Below, one piece after another: positions 10,233-19,539 of a stretch of 64,000 nucleotides of DNA. The stretch's first letter is position 1. Each line of letters opens with the position of its first letter. The position numbers and the translations under genes are program-made. A model generated the notes under the pieces. The model ran no database searches. It saw only the letters and a program-made list of their open reading frames with translations, and was not told where the DNA came from. Source of the stretch: Stemphylium vesicarium (taxonomy: Eukaryota > Ascomycota > Dothideomycetes > Pleosporales > Pleosporaceae); contig QXCR01000055.1 of the NCBI GenBank assembly GCA_004380135.1, positions 124,001 through 188,000 of the forward strand. Direction: 5' to 3'.

Positions 10233-12383
10233 TCACCACCCAAAGCTCTCGGTATGCAGATAGATGCCCTGCGCCCCCGTCCCCTTGTGCACCGCCCTCT
10301 CATCACTCAGCGCAACAACATCACTCTTGACATCTGAAACCAGGCTCAACGGTCCGCACACCACTACAGCACTCTCGCCCCATGCCTGCTCCAGCGAGCG
10401 GCGAATGATATCGCGCGTCTTCGGGCGACCCGACAAAACCGTTATAGAAGGGTGCACGAGCAGATTCTTGCTGGATGGAGACAAGGGGGTGAGCGAGTTG
10501 GGCCGAGATTGCAAGGCTGATTTAGCGGAGCAGCGACATTGTTTTCTAGGTGTCAGCGGTTCTGATTCTGAGATGGTGGAGCGACAGCAACACGTCTTTG
10601 CGGTGTCGCTTTTGTTCTGGGAGCAAGAGAGGTCTTGCAGTTCCATAATAGAAGAGCTGGAGGATCTAACTTCATGGATACTGTCGCCATCGTCTTTCTT
10701 CTCTGCATTGCCGGAGGCTGTGGACTGAGGAAGCGGTCGGTATTGCGCGATTCCGTGTGCGGTCTCTTTCTCGGTTGCTGATGAGGATGGGTTTTCGGGG
10801 GACGCTGCTGTTACGCCGGAGATGAGGGATTTTTGGCCTTCGGTAAAAGACGAGTCGCAGGTTATGTAGACGCTCATTTCGAGCTTGATGTCTCGGAGCT
10901 TTTGTTGTAGGGCTTGGAAGTCGGTGTAGATGGAGGAGAGTTGCTCCAAGAACCAGCTTAGTTGGCCTCTGCTCTTGACGACCCAGACGAAGCGGACGTG
11001 GCGTGTGACAATTCCGCTTGGTGCCTGAAGGAAGAATCTAAGGTTTGAGTTATCGCCGTAGGCGTTTTCTTGCCAGCCTTGGATGAGGTCGCGAAGTAGT
11101 GGCATGGTGAACGTGCTTCCAGTACTACCCGCAAAGAAGATGACGCTGTCGAATTGGCGAAGTGGACGTAGAACGCCATAAGGACCCTCTATGGTTACTG
11201 ATCTGGTCTCTGGTGATGCTCCAGACAGCCCACCAGATTTCTCCGCATATCGATAGAAGCGTTTGGTACCACCCTTTTCCGCCTTGATGTAGAATTCCAT
11301 TTTTCCGTCTTGGGGTATCGAGGCAATGGTAAAAGGATGGCTTTGCAGAGGTACGGCAGATTGGCAAGATAGGTATACGTGTTGACCGGGCGTCCAGCTG
11401 ATGGGAGGGTTCCGGACTAGGATTCTCGTGGTGTTGTGTGGAAGGGGAGTAAACTCGGCTTTGCATGCCAAAAAGCCTTTCATTTGCCCTTGTTTTCTTT
11501 GCGAAGGATGAAATATCGAGAGGTTGATGTATAAAAGACGCAAAGCGCGGAAGACGCGATCGAAAAGGAAGATGGCAACCGGTGCCCATACGTAGCCGTT
11601 CATTTCCACGGGGGTATGAATGTAGGCAAACGCAAGAAAAACGGCGAAGGAGATGATGTGTTGAATGACGAAAATCTCATAGCTCCAACCTCGAATCGGT
11701 GTCATGGAGCTTAAGACAATCCAGAGTAAGGTACACCAAGCAGCAAGGCCCTTCCAGACAATGTTGTTATTTTTGAGCTGGTAGCCAATGTAATCGTACG
11801 GAGCCCATGCACTGAAGAAGTACCCCATGTGCATGGTCGCGGTCAGGAGCATACAGCGAGCGCACCATCGATGTAGCCAGTTCAAGCGCTCATAGCTTAT
11901 GCCGCTCAGACAGCCGATAATATTGTTCTTGCCTGCAAGCAAAACAATGATCGGTATCTGAGCAATTGTGACAACACCGCATCGGAATCCGACATTCTCT
12001 AGGTTGAATTGGTTGTTGAGATCTAGTCCGTATAGACAGAGCACGACGAGAACAATCGCATTGGCCACGATGAGTGAGGTACGACCGACTGTGGGTAGTC
12101 TAATTATTCGGCCTTTGACTGGTATCCGTATCGAGAAGTTGGATGCCTCGCGCGTCAAGGCATATGTTGTCGCATTCCCAAGAGCAAACCATGACCTCGG
12201 CTTTGCAGGTGTTCGGGATCCTCCTCTTGCTGCCGCTAATCTTTGTCGGTATAGTATGTAGTTGTAGACGTTGAAGTAAGTCGCAACAGCAACAGCACTT
12301 CCTACCACTGCATAGTAGAAATCTGGAAAGTCCGTGAGGGCTGGAAGCGAGCCCATAGAGCCCATAGACATGTGGTGGCTCAT
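10233..12383 (-). CDS. ferric/cupric reductase transmembrane flavocytochrome (FRE family)
   Basis: Single exon, 716 residues from the first in-frame ATG at 12383; the frame opens slightly upstream but only with a TTG. The N-terminus is His/Met-rich (MSHHMSMGSMGS). Several membrane helices carry two bis-heme His pairs, each with the canonical 13-residue spacing (H-RWCARCMLLTATM-H and H-IISFAVFLAFAYI-H). The FAD motif HPFTIASIP, a GPYG loop and the C-terminal NAD(P) motif (VVVCGP... GIYLHTESFGW) are present. Known family: plasma-membrane reductases pass electrons from NADPH to extracellular Fe(III) or Cu(II). A Ser-rich cytosolic insertion with CCC and CxC clusters (10521-10595) interrupts the NAD domain. 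It is divergent from the CTR copper transporter, which favours a cupric-reductase role (inference). Confidence 0.92.
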   Translation of the reverse strand: MSHHMSMGSMGSLPALTDFPDFYYAVVGSAVAVATYFNVYNYILYRQRLAAARGGSRTPAKPRSWFALGNATTYALTREASNFSIRIPVKGRIIRLPTVGRTSLIVANAIVLVVLCLYGLDLNNQFNLENVGFRCGVVTIAQIPIIVLLAGKNNIIGCLSGISYERLNWLHRWCARCMLLTATMHMGYFFSAWAPYDYIGYQLKNNNIVWKGLAAWCTLLWIVLSSMTPIRGWSYEIFVIQHIISFAVFLAFAYIHTPVEMNGYVWAPVAIFLFDRVFRALRLLYINLSIFHPSQRKQGQMKGFLACKAEFTPLPHNTTRILVRNPPISWTPGQHVYLSCQSAVPLQSHPFTIASIPQDGKMEFYIKAEKGGTKRFYRYAEKSGGLSGASPETRSVTIEGPYGVLRPLRQFDSVIFFAGSTGSTFTMPLLRDLIQGWQENAYGDNSNLRFFLQAPSGIVTRHVRFVWVVKSRGQLSWFLEQLSSIYTDFQALQQKLRDIKLEMSVYITCDSSFTEGQKSLISGVTAASPENPSSSATEKETAHGIAQYRPLPQSTASGNAEKKDDGDSIHEVRSSSSSIMELQDLSCSQNKSDTAKTCCCRSTISESEPLTPRKQCRCSAKSALQSRPNSLTPLSPSSKNLLVHPSITVLSGRPKTRDIIRRSLEQAWGESAVVVCGPLSLVSDVKSDVVALSDERAVHKGTGAQGIYLHTESFGW

Positions 12384-12812
12384 GATGTCTGATGTCGGCG
12401 CACTGTCGCGGCTTCTCGTTTCGTTTGCGTTTCTGGTCCTGCACAACCTAGGAAGTCTTCAGAACGCCTCTCGCGTGGATGCCAGGTTTGGAGGGGCGTG
12501 AGCCTAGAACGTCGTCTCTACCGCATGCTGAGAGTTCTGGCCAAAAGGAATGAAAGCGTAAAGATGCGGTCGCCGCGTTCGCTGGAACAATGATGAACAG
12601 ATGTGAATGATGATGTGCAGTCGTGGACCAGCGGAAGGTTCACGGCACCATTAGCCACGGACCGAGTAATAGCTAACATCTTACTGCACCGCCGTATTCA
12701 ATCGCCTCTTGGATGCAGGGTCGACGCACTGCGGGGGTCTGTTCGGGGCCCAAAGACACTACGTGAATTGCGGCGCCGATTAAGCTTCATCACCTAGCCT
12801 GAAGCGGTTAAT

Positions 12813-12820
12813 TCTGCTCA
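12813..12820 (+). promoter_or_regulatory. possible copper-response element TCTGCTCA
   Basis: TCTGCTCA shares the TGCTCA core with Mac1-type copper-deprivation elements (yeast TTTGCTC; TGTGCTCA as I recall for the Aspergillus fumigatus regulator). It lies in the shared reductase/CTR promoter, 515 bp before the CTR ATG. A six-base core can occur by chance. Confidence 0.3.
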
Positions 12821-12977
12821 AAGTCGCTCCTTGGCCCTCACCGACCCATGAACGCGGATTGCTCTTTGGTACAGATATGCAGCATGCCATGCCCACATGA
12901 GTTACGTCGGCACAGGCCTACCATGGCTGACGGATACCTCGTGCTGACGCCTCGGCAGGGGGGTGTTGCCGGGAAAT

Positions 12978-12985
12978 TGTGCTCA
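12978..12985 (+). promoter_or_regulatory. possible copper-response element TGTGCTCA
   Basis: Exact TGTGCTCA octamer in the shared promoter of the reductase and CTR genes, about 350 bp before the CTR ATG and 595 bp before the reductase ATG. From memory this equals the motif reported for the A. fumigatus Mac1-type copper regulator. Position and gene context support function; no binding data. Confidence 0.45.
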
Positions 12986-13334
12986 CTCGCCCTGACGCTT
13001 CATGCATCAGCCCAGACTTGACATTCTCTTGACTGTCGCAAGATCGTACGCATTTACTCTCATCCATATACACGGAAACAAAAAACCAACGCCTCCAGGT
13101 TATGCGTTCATGCTAATACACCTACATCTGTGTCACCGGATCTAGCCAGGGTGTAACCCCACACCATACCCAAGGAACCTTTAAGCGATCGTCTGCCCGA
13201 GTACCGGCTCAACAGTCTGGAACTCAATACCTGATCATCGATACCTATTCACCCCGCACGACGCATACAACAGCTTCTGTGAGGCTTCACCCTAAACCTT
13301 CTCATCGATACCGCACACCATCAAGTTCTTCACC

Positions 13335-13971
13335 ATGGTCGCTCATGAGGGCCACGACACGACAATGGAGTCAATGGATATGAGTGGCACATCCATGACA
13401 TCTTCCAGTCATAGTGGCATGGCCATGGCCTTCTTCACCGCTACCAACACCCCCTTATTCTCCGAAGCGTGGACACCATCGACTGCTGGCCAATATGCTG
13501 GAACATGCATGTTTCTCATCATTCTTGCCATTCTTCTCCGAGCCATCTTCACTGCGAAGACTTTCCTCGAAGTCAGGGCCGTACAGAGCGCCCTGAAGCG
13601 GCGCTATGTTGTCGTTGCCGGCGAGAAGACGGTCGTTGACAAGGTCGCGGATGACGCCGACTCAATGACTGGCATCCTTACGACCAACGGCGTTCAGGAG
13701 GATGTACGAGTTGTTTCGGCGCCGGTATCTCACATCCAACCTTGGAGATTTGGTGTCGATCTTCCGCGGGCTTTCTTGATGATGATCGCGGCAGGTGTTG
13801 GTTACCTTCTGTGAGTATTTCAACAACAGGTCCGGTGCTTTCAAATGCTAACGCTCTCGCAGCATGTTGGCGGTAATGACTTACAATGTCGGTTACTTCA
13901 TGGCTGTTTTGGCAGGTACATTTGTCGGTGAATTAGCGTTTGGCAGGTTCAACCAAGTCGCGCCGCATTGA
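13335..13971 (+). CDS. CTR-family copper transporter
   Basis: Two exons, 13335-13810 and 13863-13971 (52-bp intron), give 194 residues. The extracellular N-terminus is Met/His-rich (MESMDMSGTSM), typical of Cu(I)-binding Mets motifs. TM1 is near residues 50-75 (AGTCMFLIILAILLRAIF). TM2 carries the MxxxM selectivity motif (MLAVM, created across the splice junction) and TM3 the GxxxG packing motif (GTFVG). Known family: CTR proteins trimerise and import Cu(I) after surface reduction. A long cytosolic loop lies between TM1 and TM2. Its neighbours, a metalloreductase (divergent) and a BIM1-like protein (downstream, same strand), make high-affinity copper import the most likely role. The intron is certain, because MxxxM and TM3 lie only in exon 2. 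Confidence 0.95.
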
Positions 13972-14724
13972 CGACCGGCGAAATCCTATGTCAGCTTCAC
14001 ATCGGAGTCTATTTCCCATACGATGCTTTAATTTACTCTCTATCCCTGTTAATGTTCGAATGAAATGTGTTCTGTTCGGAAAAATCCGCCCTGTTGTACG
14101 CTCAGCTTGAGCGCATTGTAGCCATCTCAATGCTGTTAAACTTGTTGCGCGCGACTATACAGCCCGTGGTTTTTGTGGTCCATGTACAAACCTATGGTTA
14201 ATATTCAATCGTTCCCGTTATCGCTGTCTGGCCGAATGCGATTTCAAGGTTTAGGCTCAGCGGTGGCGCCGAAGTGAAATGGACCCTTGTCGAGCGCTAG
14301 TGACCATGCATCCCATAGTACCACTGCTTTGGTAAGAAACTTGCTCACATCTCTGCATACCGCTCACCGCGGCACAAAACAAACCAATAGCTTGCAAATC
14401 AGCCAATGCCGCCACTCATGCAGTATTAACGATCTTTCTCACCAACTCGTCTTCGGCTAGAGGCTCGGCCGTGTCAGAGTCCGGCAAGTGCAAGTGTGGC
14501 TGTCTGGGCTCGATGCGCGAGCCACGCGATATGCTGGGACGGGATGTACGACATAGCAGGGAATGCGCCCGTCCCTACTTTGATAAATAAGGTAGGACGC
14601 GCCCAGAAATCACTCAACTCACTGTATGTAATCGGCCTTCTCCGCGTGAGCTTGCACTGAGTCTCAATAACATTCTATTCTTTTCCTCACCCATCAACAC
14701 CTACACACCTTTCAAACATCAAAG
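13972..14724. promoter_or_regulatory. intergenic region upstream of the BIM1-like gene
   Basis: 753 bases between the CTR stop and the BIM1-like ATG. It contains a TTGCTCAC site at 14341-14348 and a TATA-like GATAAATAAGG near 14582-14592. The last 100 bases are C/T-rich. No other gene is recognised. Confidence 0.45.
14341..14348 (+). promoter_or_regulatory. possible copper-response element TTGCTCAC
   Basis: Carries the same TGCTCA core as the two sites in the reductase/CTR promoter and lies 377 bp before the BIM1-like ATG. It would place all three genes under one copper regulator, if functional. Confidence 0.3.
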
Positions 14725-15438
14725 ATGCTTTCCAACGCCGTCCTTGCACTCTCTTTCCTCCCTCTCACCCTCGCTCATTTCCAACTCAACTGGCCTGAAT
14801 CGCGTGGATTCACCGACGATACCGAAGGCACCTTTCCCTGCGGAGGCTACAACGATGTCCAACAGGATCGCACCGACTTTCCTATCAGCGGCGGCCCCAT
14901 TCAATTGAACATGGGTCACCCACAAACGAACATCGCTGTATACATGGCCATAGGCGACAACCCAGGAAGTGGGTTCAGCATCATTGCACAGCAGCAGCTC
15001 ATGGTCGATGGCCTAGGTGACTTTTGCTTGGGTTCGGTCTCCGTTCCAGACGGCGTGAACGTCACGTCTGGCACTAAAGCATCGATCCAAGTAGTCACCA
15101 ATGCGCATGGATCTGGCGGTCTGTACCAGGTAAGCCATTTAAACAACAGGGACGCGCCACGAGCTGAATCGTTAACAACATTACAGTGCGCCGACGTTAC
15201 ATTGGTTGACGACGTCCTTTCCCAATCCGACTACGACAACCACTGCAAGAACAACACGGGTGTCAAAGTCAGTCAAGAGAACATCTCTGGTAACCCGAAT
15301 GGAACGTCTACGGGTGATGCCGAGCCAAGTTCAGCCAGTGGTAGTGCGTCGCCGGACGCGACAGGCGCAGCAACACAAGCGAAGGCTATCTCATGGATGT
15401 TGGGAGCTGCTGGACTCGCGGGAATGGCCATGCTCTAG
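14725..15438 (+). CDS. BIM1/X325-type LPMO-like copper-binding protein, GPI-anchored
   Basis: Two exons, 14725-15129 and 15187-15438, give 218 residues. The signal peptide (residues 1-17) would be cleaved before His18, leaving the mature N-terminus HFQLNWPESRGF, the hallmark of X325/BIM1 proteins in which His1 is a copper ligand. A second candidate ligand is mature His48 (NMGHPQ). Four Cys (PCGGY, DFCLG, QCADV, HCKNN) fit the family's two disulfides. N-glycosylation sites and a Ser/Ala/Thr-rich stretch precede a hydrophobic C-terminus suited to a GPI signal. Known family: LPMO-like fold without oxidase activity; Cryptococcus Bim1 aids copper import with Ctr1. The 57-bp intron is in frame without a stop, so retention would insert 19 residues next to a conserved Cys. 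Position beside CTR and the reductase strongly suggests copper acquisition. Confidence 0.9.
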   Translation: MLSNAVLALSFLPLTLAHFQLNWPESRGFTDDTEGTFPCGGYNDVQQDRTDFPISGGPIQLNMGHPQTNIAVYMAIGDNPGSGFSIIAQQQLMVDGLGDFCLGSVSVPDGVNVTSGTKASIQVVTNAHGSGGLYQVSHLNNRDAPRAESLTTLQCADVTLVDDVLSQSDYDNHCKNNTGVKVSQENISGNPNGTSTGDAEPSSASGSASPDATGAATQAKAISWMLGAAGLAGMAML

Positions 15439-15979
15439 ATGAAGTTGTGTAGTAGATTGTGTCAATAAAACGAACGAGCCTTTGCATGTGTAACGTCTCT
15501 GCGGTGGTTACCAAATACAAAGAGCCCATTGGGCCGTGCGCATTTACTGAAAGTCATCTGTGGGCGAAGTGAAGCATACTTTCGAAAGAGTCCAAATATA
15601 GCCATTTGAAGTAGACAAACAACGCTGGGTCTGACTGGTGTCATGGCTCATGGCGGAATATGGATGATTAATCGGCGAGCGGTACTGTCCAAAGTTCCTC
15701 GAGCGACCCCCTCTGACGTTGCGGGGGTTTGGAGCTTTCAACAAGCGAGGGCAAGCACACAATCGGCGCTTCCGTAGAGTTTCGCCGATGCCCGCAACAA
15801 CTTCACCAGCAACACCACACTCCAAGTCTCGGCCACGATCCCGAATTTAGGTGCGTACCGATCCCGTGCTCGCTTCAGCCTCGACGAATCGATCTTCCGC
15901 ACAATTGTAACCGATCGCTGACGTTTCCGCTACCACAGTTCTCCCCACCTAGTCACTCTTCTTTCACAACACCGCAAAT
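15439..15979. other. intergenic region, no gene seen
   Basis: 541 bases between the BIM1-like stop and the NAC beta start. The final ~150 bases are C-rich, as expected of the 5' leader of a highly expressed gene. No RNA gene or repeat was recognised. Confidence 0.45.
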
Positions 15980-16851
15980 ATGGATCAGGCAAAGTTGGCG
16001 CGCATGCAAGCGTCAGTGCGCATTGGTATGTACACGAAATTCGAGCTTGATTTGCTTTCACGAGCAATGAGCGATATTGTACCGCAGACAATTGCTAACA
16101 TGTGTGCGTACAGGGTAAGCAGACCTCTTCGCGACCTATTTTGACAGCCCCGCACCAAAAACACCACACCGAATTTGCGAACCCCCCACCGCAACCCGCG
16201 AGAGCTGGAGAACGACCCACGGGAAACTTTGGGATCATGAGATACACGAGGCTAATTGCATGAATAGCGGCAAGGGCACTCCACGCAGGAAGGTCAAGAA
16301 GGTCCACAAGAGCGCCGGCACCGACGATAAGAAGCTCCAGACCGCGCTGAAGAAGCTCAACGTACAGCCCATCCAGGCCATCGAGGAGGTCAACATGTTC
16401 AAGAGCGACGGCAACGTCATCCACTTCTCGGCACCCAAGGGTACGTCACTACGTCTCCATTCTTAGCAATGTCGGAGGACCACTTCGGGTGGAATGGGCA
16501 GCGCGCTGGTGGTGGAGCATGTGGACGCCGTTCCATGAGGCAGCCTACGCCTTTATGGAAGCATCAACTAACATTCACACTATTATAGTTCACGCCTCAG
16601 TACCCGCCAACACCTTCGCCATCTACGGACACGGTGAGGACAAGGAGCTCACAGAGCTCGTCCCCGGCATCCTCAACCAGCTCGGCCCCGACTCGCTCGC
16701 ATCGCTACGCAAATTGGCCGAGTCCTACCAGAGCATGCAGAAGGAGAAGGGTGAGGACGGCGAGAAGAAGGAGGACGACGATGAGGATGACGATGACATC
16801 CCCGAGCTCGTTGCTGGCGAGAATTTCGAGTCGAAGACTGAGGTCGAGTAA
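15980..16851 (+). CDS. EGD1: nascent polypeptide-associated complex subunit beta (EGD1/BTF3)
   Basis: 160 residues from exons 15980-16025, 16114 (one nucleotide), 16268-16440 and 16589-16851. The start MDQAKLARMQASVRI, the ribosome-binding RRKVKKVHK motif, the NAC core (IEEVNMFKSDGNVIHF; LPGILNQLGPDSLASLRKL) and an acidic tail are all typical. Known role: a heterodimer with NAC-alpha at the ribosomal exit tunnel. Phase arithmetic is striking: exon 1 ends in phase 1 and the KGTPRRK exon must be entered in phase 2. Two well-formed introns (16026-16113 with a GCTAAC branch and TACAG; 16115-16267 with GTAAGC and GCTAAT) leave only the single G at 16114 between them. This yields RIGGKGT, the same join as in human BTF3. 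A longer middle exon would hit TAA at once. Confidence 0.9.
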
Positions 16852-17797
16852 GAAGCTACACACATTGTAGCTGAAGAAAGACAAGGCAGTGTGAAGGAGG
16901 AGGCTACGTGCAATGTCGGCCTACCACATGTATATTGATATGGAGGACTTCATGAATGCAATGGCCATCACGGTCAGCAGTCGCGGTGGGTCTTGCATGC
17001 AGGTACCGGGCTGGCGTTATATCTCGGAAAAAGATATGAATGAAATTCTTCTAGCACGCTCCCCACATCATAGTCGCGAACCAACTGCAAACCGGTAGAG
17101 CGTGCGCACATGTCCACGTGTGAGCTTCTGGGTCTAGGGTTCTTATGGCAGAACTCGACTACTTGGGACTTGTGTTGAAGGGTACAGTCATTTCGAAATT
17201 CCTGGAGGGCTCTCACGCTCTATTGTCATTTAGAGCTGAAATTGGTAATAGAGAAGGAGTCTAGACCAGAGGCACGGAATCGCTCCGCACACACTAGAGT
17301 CTCTGATGCACAGGTTCGCCAGAGATGATGCTTCCGGGTCATTGTCAGCAACAGATCGGTAGCGAGGGATGCAAAGTTCCGGTCATCTCATCGGGGCTAG
17401 GTAAAGAGAAGCTAGCGTCTCGTGCTTGGCGCCTCCCAGGTAAGCCCCCAACTCGTGGACATCTCACGACGCGTCCGTGAAGTCTGCACAAGCGACACGA
17501 TTCGTAAGCGCATGCATAAGCACAACTTAGACATCGATGGAGGGTTGATGAGGGGAGCCTACAATTGCTATGTATAAATAAATCCACACGCGCTTTCCAT
17601 GACGAGACGTTTCAGACTCTCTATCTAGCCTCGACTTGCGATTTGGCGGCTCCCCACCTGCGGCGTGCCTGAGACCTGAAGCGCGCCTAAACTCTAATAC
17701 AAACGCGTCTCCCAGGTATTTTCTTTTTCAAGGTGTTTATTGATTGCTTGATTTCTTCAGATACCCCTATTGAACCAAACTTCCAACATTATCCAAC
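16852..17797. other. intergenic region with TATA-like site
   Basis: 946 bases without a convincing gene. A TATAAATA element at 17573-17580 lies 218 bp before the flavoprotein ATG. Several short open frames have no protein-like character. Confidence 0.4.
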
Positions 17798-19138
17798 ATG
17801 AGTACCGAAACCATCCTCATACTTGGCGGCTCTTTCGCGGGCATCAGCGCCGCCCACTTCGCCTTAAAGCATGTCATTCCGCAATTACCAACGAAAGATG
17901 GGGTCACCTACAATGTCACTCTTGTCAACCCATCTAAGGATCTCTGGTGGCGCATTGCCGCTCCGCGAGAAAGCGTGTCCAAGCAGATGATGCCTTCGGA
18001 CAAGACCTTCTATCCCATCGAACCCGCGTTTACCTACGCTTTCCCGAAATTCAAGTTCGTACAGGGCACGGCAACACATGTGGATTCCGCTGGACAGACT
18101 GTATCTGTGGAGACTGTATCCGGCGAACAGCAATCGATTCAGTATGCGGCTCTGGTGATTGCCACTGGATTCACAACACCGAGCCCCCTGTTTACTCAGA
18201 CCACCGATCGTGAGGCGCTCGAGAACGTACATACCGCATTCCAGGAGGGCCTCAAGAGCGCTAAGACTGTGGTCATTGGCGGAGGTGGCCCAGTTGGTGT
18301 CGAAACAGCAGGAGAAGTTGCAGAGATTCTGAACGGCCGACCAGGCTTTATGGCATCTGCGCCCAAGAACCCGAAAGCACAAGTTACGCTCATTTGTGGC
18401 GACAAGGTAAGTTTGGGATGTACGAGATGTTTGTGAGACAGAAGCTGACTTCAAATTCTCCTGTAGAAACTGTTGCCTCTTCTTCGACCAGCCATCGGGC
18501 AAACTGCTGAGCAATTCCTGAAAAGACTCGGATGCGGCGTCACCTACGACACTAGGGTTATCTCATCCTCCAAAATGGGCGAGGAAGAAGGCGCGAAGAC
18601 GCGAGTTGAGCTATCTAATGGAGAAATACTCGAGGCAGACGTATACATTGACGCGACTGGCAGTCGTCCAAACACTGGATTCCTACCCAAAGAGTGGCTC
18701 GACACCCGCAACCGTCTCGCTTGCAACGAGAAAACCCTCCGCGTCGAACACGAATCCGCTGGCCCCCGCATCTACGCAGTCGGAGATGTGGGCTCATACA
18801 CACGAGGAGGCGTTATGGACATGTACGATGCGATACCTGCAGCCATGACGAACCTCAAGAACGATCTTCTTGCTCATTTGACTGGGGAGCCCCACAAGGG
18901 CGATCGCTATTACACCGCGAACTTGAAGGAGCAGCAGATCTGCCCTATTGGTACGCAGAAGGGTGTTGGTGCTTTCAATGGTTTCAGAGTACCCAGTCAG
19001 ATGGTATGGATGATCAAAGGTCGCGATTACATGATCTCTCAACTTGCCGAGGGGACCCTGAGGGGTGATCAGTTCAAGAAGGAGGGCAAGTGGACGCCTG
19101 TGCAACAGACTGGCAAGGCAGGGCTGAGCTCAGGTTAA
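17798..19138 (+). CDS. AIF/AMID-like FAD-dependent pyridine nucleotide-disulfide oxidoreductase
   Basis: Exons 17798-18406 and 18467-19138 (60-bp intron, phase 0) give 426 residues. The N-terminal FAD motif is ILGGSFAGISAAHFAL and the second dinucleotide motif is VVIGGGGPVGVETAGEV (~residues 160-176). The late FAD motif RIYAVGDVGS is present. Known family: AMID/FSP1-like (AIFM2) NAD(P)H:quinone oxidoreductases, with many fungal paralogues; no CxxxxC redox disulfide is seen, which excludes classical disulfide reductases. There is no clear targeting signal. Role in quinone reduction or oxidative stress is inferred from the family. Confidence 0.87.
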
Positions 19139-19539
19139 GCTGATGGATGCACAAGCCAATAGTGAAGGCTGCCACAGATTGTGGTGGCTGGAGTACGCTT
19201 GAATGGGTGGCTACAATGTAGGCGTGTCGCGTTCCGTTTGTTGCGATTCGAATACCCTGTGGCATGTTGTGCTTTGAGCATGCGAGTTTCATATCTCATT
19301 AGGATCTTAGTTTTAATTGAACAATGCCTGTGTCTGGTCAGAATGTTGTCGAGCATATCTAGGTATTGTAGATTGCCGATCCTTGTGCGTAAGATCCCCA
19401 TGCCCCACACAAGTAAGCTTAAACTTAGCGCGTCATAGCTCGCAGCTCCAAAAATTCCCAGCATCAACACATGAACAAGAAACGGCACCGCGATCCACCT
19501 CTACTCCCTAGAAACATTTAACGCCTCGATATATCCGAA
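19139..19539. other. intergenic region, no gene seen
   Basis: 401 bases between the flavoprotein stop and the RRP43 start. Nothing beyond an expected 3' end and promoter was recognised. Confidence 0.4.

Larger units (their letters stand above)
12384..13334. promoter_or_regulatory. bidirectional promoter region, metalloreductase / CTR transporter
   Basis: 951 bases between divergent start codons. It holds two sites with a TGCTCA core (listed separately) resembling copper-regulator elements. The stretch just before the CTR ATG is C/A-rich, as is usual for fungal 5' UTRs. No other gene is seen. Confidence 0.5.

Noticed and set aside
12384..12446. 21-residue upstream extension of the metalloreductase
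   Set aside because: The extension begins with TTG; the first ATG is at 12383.
16115..16267. Reading through the second NAC beta intron as coding
   Set aside because: The frame meets TAA immediately after the first G, so this segment must be removed.
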